Source: [Clostridium] aminophilum (lineage in GTDB: Bacteria; Bacillota; Clostridia; Lachnospirales; Lachnospiraceae). Taken from it: a DNA stretch of 64,000 nt. Below are positions 1 to 8,818 of this stretch, in pieces. Made by a program: the position numbers and the translations under genes. The notes below the pieces were generated by a model. It was not told the origin of the DNA. It was given only the letters and a program-made list of their open reading frames with translations, and ran no database searches. The stretch is from positions 52,014-116,013 of the forward strand of contig NZ_FOIL01000004.1 of NCBI RefSeq assembly GCF_900101295.1, in the 5' to 3' direction. Positions within the stretch are counted from its first letter, which is position 1. Every line of letters starts with the position of its first letter.

Positions 1-1
1 G

Positions 2-493
2 AACATTGTGCTGGTGCGGAAGGCGGGAAGTCTTCGCTCGGCCCAAAATGACAATATGCTGGTTCTGATTCCGCAGCGGGCGGTGCTCGGCATCGGCTGC
101 CGGAGAGGCACGCCGAAAGAAGCCATTGCGTCAGCGGTGGAGTCGGTTCTGGAGACCGCCGGGCTTTCCATCGATGAGATTGCGGAGATCGCATCCATCG
201 ATCTGAAGAAGGATGAGGAGGGACTCCGGGCGTTTGCGCAGGAGGCAAAGAAACACCTCCGGTTTTACACTGCGGATGAGCTGAACCGGGCGCCGGACGG
301 ATTCGCCTACGAACACTCGGATTTCGTGCAGAAAACAACCGGGACAGACAATGTCTGCCAGCGGGCGGCGGTACTTGCGGCGTTCGATGCGGACGAAAAC
401 CGCGGTGAAGTGAAGCTTCTTGCGGGAAAGACCGTCCGGGACGGCGTGACGGTCTGCGCGGCGGGCTTTTCTGTAAAAACACCGCGGTTTTGA
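2..493 (+). CDS. cbiG: Cobalt-precorrin 5A hydrolase CbiG, C-terminal part (cut by window edge)
   Basis: CbiG opens the delta-lactone of cobalt-precorrin-5A in the anaerobic cobalamin pathway. The frame is open to the left edge, so the 5' part is missing; about 162 codons remain, against roughly 350 for the full family. The visible part holds the C-terminal CbiG domain: the GIGCRRGTP motif near the middle of the full protein, followed by an alpha/beta region ending in a TDNVCQRAA segment that is typical of the family. cbiH follows after 10 bases, so the two are probably co-transcribed. The GTG at position 8 is very unlikely to be the true start. Confidence 0.88.
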   Translation, partial: NIVLVRKAGSLRSAQNDNMLVLIPQRAVLGIGCRRGTPKEAIASAVESVLETAGLSIDEIAEIASIDLKKDEEGLRAFAQEAKKHLRFYTADELNRAPDGFAYEHSDFVQKTTGTDNVCQRAAVLAAFDADENRGEVKLLAGKTVRDGVTVCAAGFSVKTPRF

Positions 494-503
494 GAGGATA
501 AAA

Positions 504-1268
504 ATGGAGAAGAAATTATATGTGGTGGGCATGGGCCCAGGCGGACACGATGATATGACATTTCGGGCCGACCGGGCGCTTCGGTGCTCGGAAGTGATTG
601 CCGGATACACGGTTTATGTCGATCTGATCCGGTCGGAATACCCGCAGGCGGAAATCATCACGACGCCGATGAGGAAAGAAAAGGAGCGCTGCGAACTGGC
701 ACTCAGAGCTGCTGCAGCCGGGAAAATCACTTCGATGATCTGCAGCGGTGATTCCGGCGTTTACGGCATGGCATCCCTGATTCTGGAGATGGCAGGGAGT
801 TATCCGGATGTCTCCGTCGAGATTATTCCGGGGATCACGGCGGCGCTTTCCGGCGGTGCGCTTCTGGGAGCACCCCTCGGACATGATTTTGCTGTGATCA
901 GTATGAGCGATGCCCTCACGCCGATAGAGACCATCGAGAAGAGACTGGCTGCGGCGGCGCAGTCCGATATGATCATCTGCCTCTACAATCCGGAGAGCCA
1001 CAAACGAAAAGGATATCTTCGTCATGCGTGTGAGATCATCCGCCGTTACCGCTCGTCGGATACCGTCTGCGGTACGGCGTCCGAGATCGGCCGGGACGGG
1101 GAAAAGGCACGGATTCTCACACTCGGAGAACTCAGCGGTACGCCGGTGGATATGTTTACCACGGTTTTCATCGGAAGCAGCAGTACAAAGAATCTTCAGG
1201 GGCGGATGGTGACTCCGCGGGGATACCGCGGCCTGGATGCCACGGCGGGAGAAGACAGAAAAGGATGA
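504..1268 (+). CDS. cbiH: Precorrin-3B / cobalt-factor III C17-methyltransferase
   Basis: SAM-dependent methylation at C17 with ring contraction of the corrin precursor. The 254-residue protein is a typical tetrapyrrole methylase: N-terminal YVVGMGPGG glycine loop, GDSGVYGMA and the PGITAA segment that form the SAM pocket, and the CLYNPESHKRKGYLRHA motif that distinguishes CbiH/CobJ from the other methylases. Length is that of a stand-alone enzyme (no fused CbiG or CbiJ). The start has GAGAGGAT upstream. It follows cbiG by 10 bases and runs into cbiJE with little or no gap, so it sits inside one operon. Confidence 0.95.
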   Translation: MEKKLYVVGMGPGGHDDMTFRADRALRCSEVIAGYTVYVDLIRSEYPQAEIITTPMRKEKERCELALRAAAAGKITSMICSGDSGVYGMASLILEMAGSYPDVSVEIIPGITAALSGGALLGAPLGHDFAVISMSDALTPIETIEKRLAAAAQSDMIICLYNPESHKRKGYLRHACEIIRRYRSSDTVCGTASEIGRDGEKARILTLGELSGTPVDMFTTVFIGSSSTKNLQGRMVTPRGYRGLDATAGEDRKG

Positions 1269-1273
1269 TAAAC

Positions 1274-2767
1274 ATGAGACCGGAAATTTTGATTTTCGGA
1301 GGAACGACCGAGGGAAGAGAGATTGCGGAATTCTGCTCACAGCATGGAATCTCCGCCTTTGTCAGTGTCTTTTCCGGTTACGGCGCGGACATGATCGGGT
1401 CGGAGGAATGGTCTTTGGACACGGCGGGGACCGGGGTCCGCGTTCTGGTCGGTCCGATGGACCGGGAAGAGATCGGAGCGCTTCTGAAAGAGAAGGAAAT
1501 CCGTCTGGTGATCGATGCAACGCATCCGTACGCGAAGAATGTGTCGGAAAATATCCGGGCTGCGGCGGCTGAGACTTCCGCGGAACTGGTCCGCGTGCTC
1601 CGGGATGCGGAGGAATCCGGAGAAACGGAAGATCAGGATGAGAAATGCCGCCGGGGAAACATGTTCTTTGAAACTCCCGAAGACGCCGCAGCGTATCTTG
1701 CCGGGACGGAGGGGAAGATCCTTCTCACGACGGGGAGCCGCGCACTGGCTGTGTTTGCGGCGATTCCGAATTCTTCCGAGCGGATTTACGCGCGGGTTCT
1801 TCCAAGCGAGGAAGGCATCCGCGCCTGTCAGGAAAACGGATTGCGGGGCAGTCATATCATCGCGATGCAGGGGCCGTTTTCCGTGGAAATGAACAAGGCC
1901 CTTCTTCACCAGACCGGTGCTGAATATCTTGTGACCAAGGAGAGCGGAAAAAACGGCGGATATCGGGAAAAGCTGGCGGCTGCCAAGGCCTGTGGAGCGC
2001 AGTCGGTGATCATCGGCAGACCAAAGGAGGCCGGAATCGGGCTTGCGCAGTGTCTGGAACTTCTTCGAAAGCGTTATTCGGGGCAGAGTGTTGTGATTGC
2101 CGGAATCGGTCCGGGAAACACGGATCATATGACGGCTGCCGTGATCGGAGCAATTCTTGCATCCGACCGGATCATCGGTGCTGCCCGTATGATTGACTGT
2201 GCCCAGGAAGCGGTGCGGCGGTTTGAGCCGGGGAAAACGGATCGGAGAGACTACATTGCCGAATACCGTCCGGCAGAGGTTCTGCGGATGATCCGGGAAG
2301 CGGCGGGACAGAATGTTCTTCTGCTTTTTTCCGGAAGTCTGGCGTTTCACAGCGGCGCCTGCGCCTGCGAAGCGCTTCTTGCGGAGAACGGAATCCCGTA
2401 TTCGGTTCTTCCGGGAATCTCAAGCGTAACGTACCTTGCTTCTTATATGGGCCTGGAGCTTGCGGATGCAGCTTTCTTGTCCATGCATGGCACATCGCAG
2501 CCGGCAGAGGAGATGCTGGAATCGCTTCTGGCCTCCGGAAAGGAACATTTCTGCATTCTGTCCGGGACAGGAGACGATGTGCGGAATCTCGCGGAGGCAT
2601 TGACCCGGAGGGGATTCGGAACTTCGCGGGTCGTCATCGGAGAGAATCTGTCGATGCGGGAAGAGAACATCACGGAGAGTACGGCGGAGGAACTCTGCCA
2701 TAAGCCGGAAAAAGTCCGTTTTTCCGCATTATCGGTGATTGCGGTATCGCTGAATAAAGCGCAATGA
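1274..2767 (+). CDS. cbiJE: Fused precorrin-6A reductase (CbiJ) and cobalt-precorrin-7 C5-methyltransferase (CbiE)
   Basis: Two consecutive steps on one chain. Residues about 1-255 are a CbiJ/CobK reductase (N-terminal ILIFGGTTEGREIA, VIDATHPYAKNVSENI, LTTGSRALAVF, VTKESGKNGGYREKL). Residues about 272-497 are a CbiE methylase (VVIAGIGPGNTDHMT, LLFSGSLAFHSGA, VLPGISSVTYLA). The ATG at 1274 is preferred because AAAGGA lies 8 bases upstream; an ATG at 1265 overlapping the cbiH stop codon is possible. CbiE is often fused to CbiT, which here is separate. The 97-base gap before cbiA contains a hairpin repeat, so expression may be stepped down there. Confidence 0.93.
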   Translation: MRPEILIFGGTTEGREIAEFCSQHGISAFVSVFSGYGADMIGSEEWSLDTAGTGVRVLVGPMDREEIGALLKEKEIRLVIDATHPYAKNVSENIRAAAAETSAELVRVLRDAEESGETEDQDEKCRRGNMFFETPEDAAAYLAGTEGKILLTTGSRALAVFAAIPNSSERIYARVLPSEEGIRACQENGLRGSHIIAMQGPFSVEMNKALLHQTGAEYLVTKESGKNGGYREKLAAAKACGAQSVIIGRPKEAGIGLAQCLELLRKRYSGQSVVIAGIGPGNTDHMTAAVIGAILASDRIIGAARMIDCAQEAVRRFEPGKTDRRDYIAEYRPAEVLRMIREAAGQNVLLLFSGSLAFHSGACACEALLAENGIPYSVLPGISSVTYLASYMGLELADAAFLSMHGTSQPAEEMLESLLASGKEHFCILSGTGDDVRNLAEALTRRGFGTSRVVIGENLSMREENITESTAEELCHKPEKVRFSALSVIAVSLNKAQ

Positions 2768-2786
2768 CCGCGACATCGGCGGCGCG

Positions 2787-2808
2787 CAAAGTCCGCTTGC
2801 GGACTTTG
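2787..2808 (+). repeat. Short hairpin copy of the dispersed CAAAGTCCGC repeat
   Basis: CAAAGTCCGC and its exact reverse complement are separated by only two bases, so the RNA can form a 10-bp stem. CATCGG (2774-2779) and CCGATG (2811-2816) could extend the structure outside. The upstream sequence GGCGGCGCG is the same as in the longer copies of this repeat near 8.6, 15.2 and 46.7 kb. It lies between cbiJE and cbiA and has no U-tract, so it is better read as a repeat or attenuating stem than as a full terminator. Confidence 0.6.
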
Positions 2809-2864
2809 TTCCGATGGCGGCAAAAGAATTACCGACGGCGGCATGAACACGGGAGGATGAGAAC

Positions 2865-4289
2865 ATGGAGAAGACGCAGAGAAAAAGCGGACGAAGAATT
2901 CCGCGGATTCTGCTGACCGCGCCGAAGAGCGGGAGCGGAAAGACTCTTATTACCTGCGGCATGATCGAGGTTTTCCGGCGCAGGGACAGGAAACCGGCGG
3001 CGTTCAAATGCGGACCGGACTACATTGACCCGATGTTTCACCGCTATGTGTCCGGCGTCGGCGGCGCCAATCTGGATTCGTTTTTTCTGGACGAAACCGG
3101 TGTCCGGCGAGTCCTCGCGGAGACGGTTTCGGAAACGGAGAGCGGATCCTGTGTGATTGAGGGGGTCATGGGATATTACGACGGCGTCAGCGGAACGGAA
3201 CTGACCGCGTCCACCTATGATATTGCCCGCATTACCCGGACGCCGGCCATCCTGATCATCGATGCGAAAGGGGCGTCCCGGTCCCTTGTTCCGCTGATTT
3301 CCGGCTTTCTTCATTATCCGACGGCTTCGGAGGATCCCGGACAGCGGGGGAGCGGCATTGCCGGTGTGATTCTGAACCGGACTACCGCGATGATGGCGAA
3401 GGTTCTCGGCGAAATGATCCGGAAAGAATGCGGAATTCCGGTTTTGGGTTTTCTGCCCGAGTCGGAGGACTGGAAGATGGAGAGCCGTCATCTGGGACTC
3501 TGTCTCCCGCATGAGATCACGGATCTTCGCCGGAAGATCGGACTTTTGGCCGATCAGATGGAGAAATCGTTTGACATGGATGCGATTTTTGCGCTGGCAG
3601 ACGGAGCGGAGCCGGTGGAAGCGGGAGCGAGATCGGAGACAGAAAAAGCGATCACTCCGGAAAGTACCCGCAGGCGTGTGCGGATTGCGGCCGCTGCGGA
3701 TGAGGCCTTTTGCTTTTACTATCAGGAGAACCGTCGTATGATGGAGAAAATGGGGGCGGAGATTGTTCCGTTCTCGCCGATTCATGACGCGAAGCTTCCG
3801 GAGGGAATCTCCGGACTGATTCTGGAAGGAGGTTATCCGGAACTTTTCGCGAGGGAACTCTCGGAAAATCATGCGATGCTTGCGCAGATCCGGGCGATGG
3901 CAGAACAGTCCATGCCGATCCTTGCGGAGTGCGGTGGATTTATGTATCTCCATGAAGAACTGGAAGGCGATGACGGGAAAAACTATCCGGCCGCCGGGGT
4001 CATTCGGGGAAGGGCATTCCGGACGCCGAAACTGGGGCGGTTCGGCTACATTTCCCTTTCGGGGCCCCATTCGGACGGAATCCGGGGGCATGAGTACCAC
4101 TATTGGGACAGCAGCGACTGCGGCGGAGACTGGATGGCGGTCAAGCCGAACGGAAGAAGCTGGAGGTGCATCCATGACCGCGACGGAATGATAGCGGGCT
4201 TTCCGCATCTCTATTATCCGTCGGATCCGGACTTTGTGGAAAACTGGCTTGCCATGTGCAGAAACTGGAGACAGACGGATGAGAGATGA
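2865..4289 (+). CDS. cbiA: Cobyrinate a,c-diamide synthase
   Basis: ATP-dependent amidation of the a and c carboxylates of cobyrinate using glutamine. The 474-residue chain has the two expected domains: an N-terminal dethiobiotin-synthetase-like ATPase with P-loop APKSGSGKT near residue 20 and CGPDYIDPMFH, and a C-terminal class I glutamine amidotransferase with ECGGFMYLHEEL carrying the nucleophilic Cys and EYHYWD late in the chain. The GGAGG at 2851-2855 supports the start. It overlaps cbiT by 11 bases, which suggests translational coupling. Confidence 0.95.
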   Translation: MEKTQRKSGRRIPRILLTAPKSGSGKTLITCGMIEVFRRRDRKPAAFKCGPDYIDPMFHRYVSGVGGANLDSFFLDETGVRRVLAETVSETESGSCVIEGVMGYYDGVSGTELTASTYDIARITRTPAILIIDAKGASRSLVPLISGFLHYPTASEDPGQRGSGIAGVILNRTTAMMAKVLGEMIRKECGIPVLGFLPESEDWKMESRHLGLCLPHEITDLRRKIGLLADQMEKSFDMDAIFALADGAEPVEAGARSETEKAITPESTRRRVRIAAAADEAFCFYYQENRRMMEKMGAEIVPFSPIHDAKLPEGISGLILEGGYPELFARELSENHAMLAQIRAMAEQSMPILAECGGFMYLHEELEGDDGKNYPAAGVIRGRAFRTPKLGRFGYISLSGPHSDGIRGHEYHYWDSSDCGGDWMAVKPNGRSWRCIHDRDGMIAGFPHLYYPSDPDFVENWLAMCRNWRQTDER

Positions 4290-4929
4290 ATGGTTTATAC
4301 GCGGAAATGTTCCGATGACGAAGGAAGAAGTGAGGGCGGTCTCCATCGCGAAGCTGGAGATCGGAAGCAGACGAGGCGGTGGGGAACGCAGCGGGAAATG
4401 TGCCCGGAGCATTCTGTTTGATATCGGGGCCGGAACCGGTTCGGTGTCTGTGGAAGCGGCGGTGACCTACCCGGATCTGAGAATTGCCGCCTTCGAGAAA
4501 AAGGATGAGGCGATTTCACTGATCCGGCGGAATGCGGAAAAAGCCGGCGTGGAAGACCGGGTGGAGATTGTTCCGGGGAATCTTCCGGAATCGCTGGAGC
4601 AGTATTTGACCGGACATCCGGAGACGGCTCCGGACTATGTCTTTATCGGCGGCGCGACGGCAAATACCGCGAAAATTCTCGATCTTCTGCGAGTGCCGCA
4701 GAGCGGGATCCGTGTTGTGATCAACGCGATTGCGCTGGAATCGATCCAGGAAGTGCTTTCGGCGCTCCGGGACCGGAAAATCGAACCGGAGATATCACAG
4801 ATTTCCGCCGCGCGGGCGGAAAAGGCAGGACCCTTTCATCTGATGAAGGGAATGAACCCGGTGACGGTCATCTGTTTCGGCGGAACGGTGTGTGAAAATA
4901 TCGCATTGCACAGGAACGGTGTCTTATAA
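4279..4929 (+). CDS. cbiT: Cobalt-precorrin-6B C15-methyltransferase (decarboxylating)
   Basis: CbiT methylates C15 and removes the C12 acetate carboxyl. The 216-residue chain begins with the family-typical RDEWFIRGNVPMTKEEVRA and carries the SAM-binding FDIGAGTGSVSVEAA motif and an FIGGATANTAKI segment. The ATG at 4279 is chosen because GGAG lies 8 bases upstream and because the protein then starts where the family starts; a longer frame from 4234 is only read-through into cbiA. It is separate from CbiE, which in this genome is fused to CbiJ. Confidence 0.93.
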   Translation: MRDEWFIRGNVPMTKEEVRAVSIAKLEIGSRRGGGERSGKCARSILFDIGAGTGSVSVEAAVTYPDLRIAAFEKKDEAISLIRRNAEKAGVEDRVEIVPGNLPESLEQYLTGHPETAPDYVFIGGATANTAKILDLLRVPQSGIRVVINAIALESIQEVLSALRDRKIEPEISQISAARAEKAGPFHLMKGMNPVTVICFGGTVCENIALHRNGVL

Positions 4930-6139
4930 CGGTCCGCCCGGAGTGCGGCAAAACGGCGGAGAATTTATAGAAACGGAAAGAACATTGGATACACGATTGA
5001 TTGGAAATCTTTCGGAACGGATCGCCGACTGGCGGTCCTGTTCTTCGGATGAACTGAAAAAAATATATAAGGAGCGGGTCGGACGCATCACTCCGGCGGA
5101 CCATAATGCGGGAGAAGCGGCCCGGCGCCGGTGGCAGAGCATTGCCAAGCCTCTCGGAAGTCTGGGACTTCTGGAGGAAGACATTGCACGGATCGCGCAG
5201 ATTACGGGGGATCCTGACGTCCGGATGGACCGGAGCGCGCTTTTTATTTTCTGCGCGGACAACGGCGTGGTCAAAGAGGCAGTGACCCAGACGGGGCAGG
5301 ATGTGACGGCGAGCGTGACGGAGGTCATCGGACGGGACGAGAGCTGCTCGGCGCATATGGGACGGGAGACGGGCACCGAAGTGTATGCTCTGGATCTCGG
5401 CGTTGCTTCCGCGATGAATCCGGAGATTTACCGGACGGTCATAGATCGACGGATCCGTCGGGGAACTTCGGATTTTCTGGAGGAACCGGCGATGACGGAG
5501 GATGAAGTGCGGATGGCGGTTCTGACCGGTACAGACTGCGCCCGCGCCGCAAAAGAAGCGGGGATGGACCTGATTCTCGGCGGCGAGATGGGAATCGGCA
5601 ACACGACGACGGGAAGCGCCGTTGCCTGTGCACTGCTGGATGCGGACCCGGGAGAGATCACGGGAAAAGGCGCCGGATTTACCGATGAAGGACTCCGGCA
5701 TAAGATTGATGTGGTCGGCAGAGGCGTGGCGCTTCACCGGCAGATTTATGAGACGAACGGAGAGAAGGATGCGCTGAAGGTTCTTCGCTGTGTCGGCGGA
5801 TTTGATATCGCCGCGCTCTGCGGACTTTATCTCGGCGCGGCGGCATACCGCATTCCGGCGGTGATCGACGGCTTCATCGCCTCGGCGGCGGCCCTTGCGG
5901 CGGTCTCCATTGCGCCGGATACGAGAGAATTTCTTCTCCCGTCCCACATGTCGGGCGAGGGCGGAATGAAACGGATCATGGAGAAGCTGAAACTTGTGCC
6001 GCCGATCACCGCGGGACTTCATCTCGGAGAGGGGACAGGAGCTCTCATGCTGCTGCCGCTGCTTCGGATGACCCTTGCGGTCTACCGCAACATGATGACA
6101 TTTGACGGGATGGGAATTGACGCCTATCGGCCGCTGTAA
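4892..6139 (+). CDS. cobT: Nicotinate-nucleotide:dimethylbenzimidazole phosphoribosyltransferase
   Basis: Activates the lower-ligand base to alpha-ribazole phosphate for nucleotide-loop assembly. Family signatures: SIAKPLGSLGLLE, FCADNGVVKEAVTQ, GGEMGIGNTTTGSAVACALL, and LHLGEGTGALMLLPLL with the catalytic Glu. The start is uncertain. The GTG at 4892 overlaps cbiT and gives 415 residues; a TTG at 4985 with GGAAAG upstream gives 384. Either form is longer at the N terminus than the usual 350-residue CobT by a charged helix-like segment. The stop overlaps the cobU ribosome binding site. Confidence 0.9.
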   Translation: MKISHCTGTVSYNGPPGVRQNGGEFIETERTLDTRLIGNLSERIADWRSCSSDELKKIYKERVGRITPADHNAGEAARRRWQSIAKPLGSLGLLEEDIARIAQITGDPDVRMDRSALFIFCADNGVVKEAVTQTGQDVTASVTEVIGRDESCSAHMGRETGTEVYALDLGVASAMNPEIYRTVIDRRIRRGTSDFLEEPAMTEDEVRMAVLTGTDCARAAKEAGMDLILGGEMGIGNTTTGSAVACALLDADPGEITGKGAGFTDEGLRHKIDVVGRGVALHRQIYETNGEKDALKVLRCVGGFDIAALCGLYLGAAAYRIPAVIDGFIASAAALAAVSIAPDTREFLLPSHMSGEGGMKRIMEKLKLVPPITAGLHLGEGTGALMLLPLLRMTLAVYRNMMTFDGMGIDAYRPL

Positions 6140-6149
6140 GGAGAATCGG

Positions 6150-6839
6150 ATGCTGCATCTTGTGACCGGCGGAAGCGGAAGCGGAAAATCCGCCTATGCC
6201 GAAAACCGCTGTCTGGAATACGGGGGGCCCCGTCTCTATCTGGCGACGATGAAGATCTGGGACGAGGAAGACCGGAAACGTGTGGAAAAACACCGGGCAA
6301 TGCGCGCGGGAAAGGGATTCGAGACGTGGGAATGTCCCGTTGATCTCGAGATGCTGGACGTTCCGGAGCGCTTCCGGAACGGAACCGTTCTTTTGGAATG
6401 CATGTCGAATCTTCTGGTCAATGAACTCTGGCGGGAAGATATTCCGGGGGCTTCCGTCGGAAGCACGGACGTAAATGCGGAGGAAAAACGCTTTGCGTCA
6501 TGCCCTGAAACGGAACCGCAGGCAGTGGAAGAGAAAAAAAAAGACGGACAGGCAGACGGTGAAAACGATATTGCCGGAAGGGCTGCGAGAGATCAGGACA
6601 CAGAAAAGCGGATTCTTCGCGGCATCCGACATCTCGCGGATTGCTGCGGCCATCTTGTGATCGTCACGGACGAGATTTTTTCGGATGGGATCCGCTACGA
6701 CGAAGAGACGGTGCGGTATCTCCGGATACTTGCGGCGTTAAACCGGGACATTGCGGAACAGGCGGATACCGTCACGGAAGTGGTTTTCGGAATTCCGGTT
6801 CCGGTGAAAGGGATGAACGGGAGAAAAGAATATGTTTGA
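6150..6839 (+). CDS. cobU: Adenosylcobinamide kinase / adenosylcobinamide-phosphate guanylyltransferase with a central insert
   Basis: Phosphorylates adenosylcobinamide and attaches GMP. The ATG at 6150 has AAGGAG (6138-6143) at the right distance; upstream in-frame starts lack one. Visible motifs are the P-loop GGSGSGKS, the YLATMKIWDEEDRKRVEKHRAMR segment with the guanylylated His region, and ECMSNLLVNELW. Residues about 105-150 are a charged, low-complexity insert absent from the usual 180-residue enzyme. The C-terminal half lacks the canonical GxGIVP...FRD...GR motif, which is instead found in the second CobU-like protein at 45.1 kb. Confidence 0.88.
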   Translation: MLHLVTGGSGSGKSAYAENRCLEYGGPRLYLATMKIWDEEDRKRVEKHRAMRAGKGFETWECPVDLEMLDVPERFRNGTVLLECMSNLLVNELWREDIPGASVGSTDVNAEEKRFASCPETEPQAVEEKKKDGQADGENDIAGRAARDQDTEKRILRGIRHLADCCGHLVIVTDEIFSDGIRYDEETVRYLRILAALNRDIAEQADTVTEVVFGIPVPVKGMNGRKEYV

Positions 6840-7599
6840 CAGCCTGAAGATTGCATTTTCCATGTATTCTGCCATTCCGGTGCCGCAGGCCGCATGGGAG
6901 GAAAAGCCGATGCGGTATGCCATGTGCTGGTTTCCGCTGATCGGTGCGGCGGAAGGCGCAGTGTTATATCTGGCACAGTTTGCGCTGCAGCGGCTCGGCG
7001 CGGGGGAGACCGTTCTGGCAGCGGCCGGCACGGCCGTTCCGCTTCTTGTCACCGGCGGAATTCATCTGGACGGATATCTGGACACCTCCGATGCGCTGCA
7101 CTCCTGGGAGAGCGCAGAGCGGAAACTGGAAATTCTGAAGGACCCGCATGTCGGCGCGTTTGCGGTCATCCGCTGCGTCGGGTACATGGTTCTCTATTTC
7201 GGAGCCATGGCCGCCGTCATGACCGCCGGCCAAAATGCCGTTTTTATGATGGGCGGATTGTATGTGCTGGAGCGGGCGCTCAGCGGCAGTTCCGTGGTGC
7301 TCTTTCCGAAGGCGAAAAAAGACGGTCTTGCGGTGACCTTCAGCCGGTCATCCGCCGATCGGGCGGTGGCGGCAGCTTCGGCATTCTGGGCCATGGCGGC
7401 GATGATCTGGACCGTCTTTTGGGGTGGGAAGACCGGTGCGGTTCTGGGCGCGGTCTGTCTCCTCTCATACGGACTGTATTACCGGACGGCCATGAAGTGG
7501 TTCCATGGAATGACCGGGGATCTGGCGGGATGGTTTCTGCAGCGGTGCGAGCTGACGGGAGCATGGATCATCGCGCTCGCCGCGATGCTGAAAGTATGA
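6832..7599 (+). CDS. cobS: Adenosylcobinamide-GDP ribazoletransferase (cobalamin synthase)
   Basis: Integral membrane enzyme that joins adenosylcobinamide-GDP with alpha-ribazole(-phosphate). The 255-residue protein has several hydrophobic segments and the diagnostic acidic loop GGIHLDGYLDTSDALHSWESAERKLEILKDPHVGAFAVI near residues 78-117. The start overlaps the cobU stop by 8 bases. This is the last cobalamin gene before a gap with short repeats and rsuA. Confidence 0.95.
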   Translation: MFDSLKIAFSMYSAIPVPQAAWEEKPMRYAMCWFPLIGAAEGAVLYLAQFALQRLGAGETVLAAAGTAVPLLVTGGIHLDGYLDTSDALHSWESAERKLEILKDPHVGAFAVIRCVGYMVLYFGAMAAVMTAGQNAVFMMGGLYVLERALSGSSVVLFPKAKKDGLAVTFSRSSADRAVAAASAFWAMAAMIWTVFWGGKTGAVLGAVCLLSYGLYYRTAMKWFHGMTGDLAGWFLQRCELTGAWIIALAAMLKV

Positions 7600-7622
7600 C
7601 CGGAGCCCGTGACCGAGGACTA

Positions 7623-7685
7623 CGGCAGAGAAGCGTGACCGGAGAATGCGGCAGAGAAACGCGGCAGAGAAGCGTGACCGGAGAA
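7623..7685 (+). repeat. Local repeat of a 24-bp unit downstream of cobS
   Basis: The 24-base unit starting CGGCAGAGAAGCGTGACC occurs at 7623-7646 and again exactly at 7662-7685, with a shortened copy (CGGCAGAGAAACG) starting at 7649 and further GACCGGAGAA fragments to about 7714. The region lies in the 155-base gap between cobS and rsuA. It has the look of a slippage-type duplication; no coding function is apparent. Confidence 0.7.
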
Positions 7686-7754
7686 ACGCGGCTGAGGAAT
7701 ATGACCGGAGAAGATGACGGGATCCGGAAATGAAGTTAAGACAGGAGATTTTAA

Positions 7755-8486
7755 ATGAGAATAGACCGCTATCTGAGTGAGATGGGCGCGGGCACGCGGA
7801 GTGAGCTAAAAAAAATGATCCGAAAGGGACAGGTTTCGGTGGACGGAGAGACGGTGAAGGATCCGGGATATTCCGTGGAACCGGGACAGAAGGTTCTGTG
7901 TGCCGGTGTGCCGGTCGAATATGAAACGGAAGTGTATTATCTGATGAATAAGCCGGCCGGCGTGATCACCGCGACGGAGGACCGGCATCAGAAAACGGTG
8001 CTTGATCTGATCGGCGAGAGGACAAGAAAGGATCTGTTTCCGGTGGGGAGACTGGACCGGGACACCACGGGACTTCTTCTGATCACGAATGACGGAGAGA
8101 TGGGCCACCGGCTTCTCAGCCCCAAAAAACATGTGGACAAGCGCTATCGCGCGCTGGTGAGCGGAGAGGTGAACGCTGAGGATGTCCGGAAGTTTGCGGA
8201 GGGCCTCCGGGTGGATGAGGAACTGACCGCGCTGCCGGCGGAACTGGAAATTCTGGAGATCCGGGCGGAAGGAGAAGAAAAACGGTCGGTTGTGGAAGTG
8301 GTCATCCGGGAGGGAAAATTTCATCAGATAAAGCGGATGTTCGGGGCAGTCGGAAAGGAAGTTCTGGAATTGAAACGCCTGACGATGGGGCCGCTCCGGC
8401 TGGATCCGGATCTCGGGGAAGGCCAGTGGAGAAGACTGACCGAAAAAGAGCTGAAAGAACTTCGTGAAATTACCGGAATGGGATGA
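7755..8486 (+). CDS. rsuA: Pseudouridine synthase, RsuA/RluB/RluE/RluF family
   Basis: Converts a specific uridine of rRNA (U516 of 16S rRNA in the RsuA group) to pseudouridine. The 243-residue chain has an N-terminal S4 RNA-binding domain (RIDRYLSEMGAGTRSELKKMIRKGQVSVDG) and a catalytic domain with the Asp-bearing motif FPVGRLDRDTTGLLLITNDGE near residues 97-115, followed by KRYRALVSG and KFHQIKRMFGAVGKEVLELKR. The spacing and AGGAGA upstream support the ATG at 7755. It sits between cobalamin genes but has no pathway link to them. RsuA is favoured over RluB by the single S4 domain and length. Confidence 0.9.
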   Translation: MRIDRYLSEMGAGTRSELKKMIRKGQVSVDGETVKDPGYSVEPGQKVLCAGVPVEYETEVYYLMNKPAGVITATEDRHQKTVLDLIGERTRKDLFPVGRLDRDTTGLLLITNDGEMGHRLLSPKKHVDKRYRALVSGEVNAEDVRKFAEGLRVDEELTALPAELEILEIRAEGEEKRSVVEVVIREGKFHQIKRMFGAVGKEVLELKRLTMGPLRLDPDLGEGQWRRLTEKELKELREITGMG

Positions 8487-8539
8487 CATTTTAACGGCAT
8501 TGTATTACAATTAAGAAACGTGTGTTCATCTATGATTTT

Positions 8540-8783
8540 ATGACAAAGTCACAGGCGGATTTCGGCTTCCACGTCCCCCTCACTCCCGAGGGGAGCCTGC
8601 GAACTTTGCGCGCCGCCGCTGGTCACCGCAGGGTGACGCCGTCGAAGGCGGATCACTTAACGAAATCGCGTGCTGCGGCTGTTTTTTCCGGGCTTAGTGG
8701 ATTTGCCGGTGAACGGCGCGCGTATCCCGCGGAGCGTTTTGTTTCATGGGAAGTGCGAAGCATTTTCTATGAAATGAACAGAT
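8540..8783 (-). repeat. Long copy of the dispersed intergenic repeat, minus orientation
   Basis: Read on the minus strand this stretch matches the plus-strand copy at 15.1-15.3 kb: GAAACAAAACGCTCCGCG, then GGTGACCAGCGGCGGCGCGC, then AAAGTTCGCAGGCTCCCCT and an ending GACTTTGTC. It fills the 332-base gap between rsuA and the zinc-ribbon gene. An 87-codon open frame across it (from 8522) is explained by the repeat and is not called as a gene. Confidence 0.75.
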
Positions 8784-8818
8784 AACAACGAAAAACAGAG
8801 AATCGAGGAGTCATCTTC

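Noticed and set aside
8522..8785. 87-codon open frame before the zinc-ribbon gene
   Set aside because: The whole stretch is a minus-strand copy of the dispersed repeat, and the frame is not kept in the other copies.
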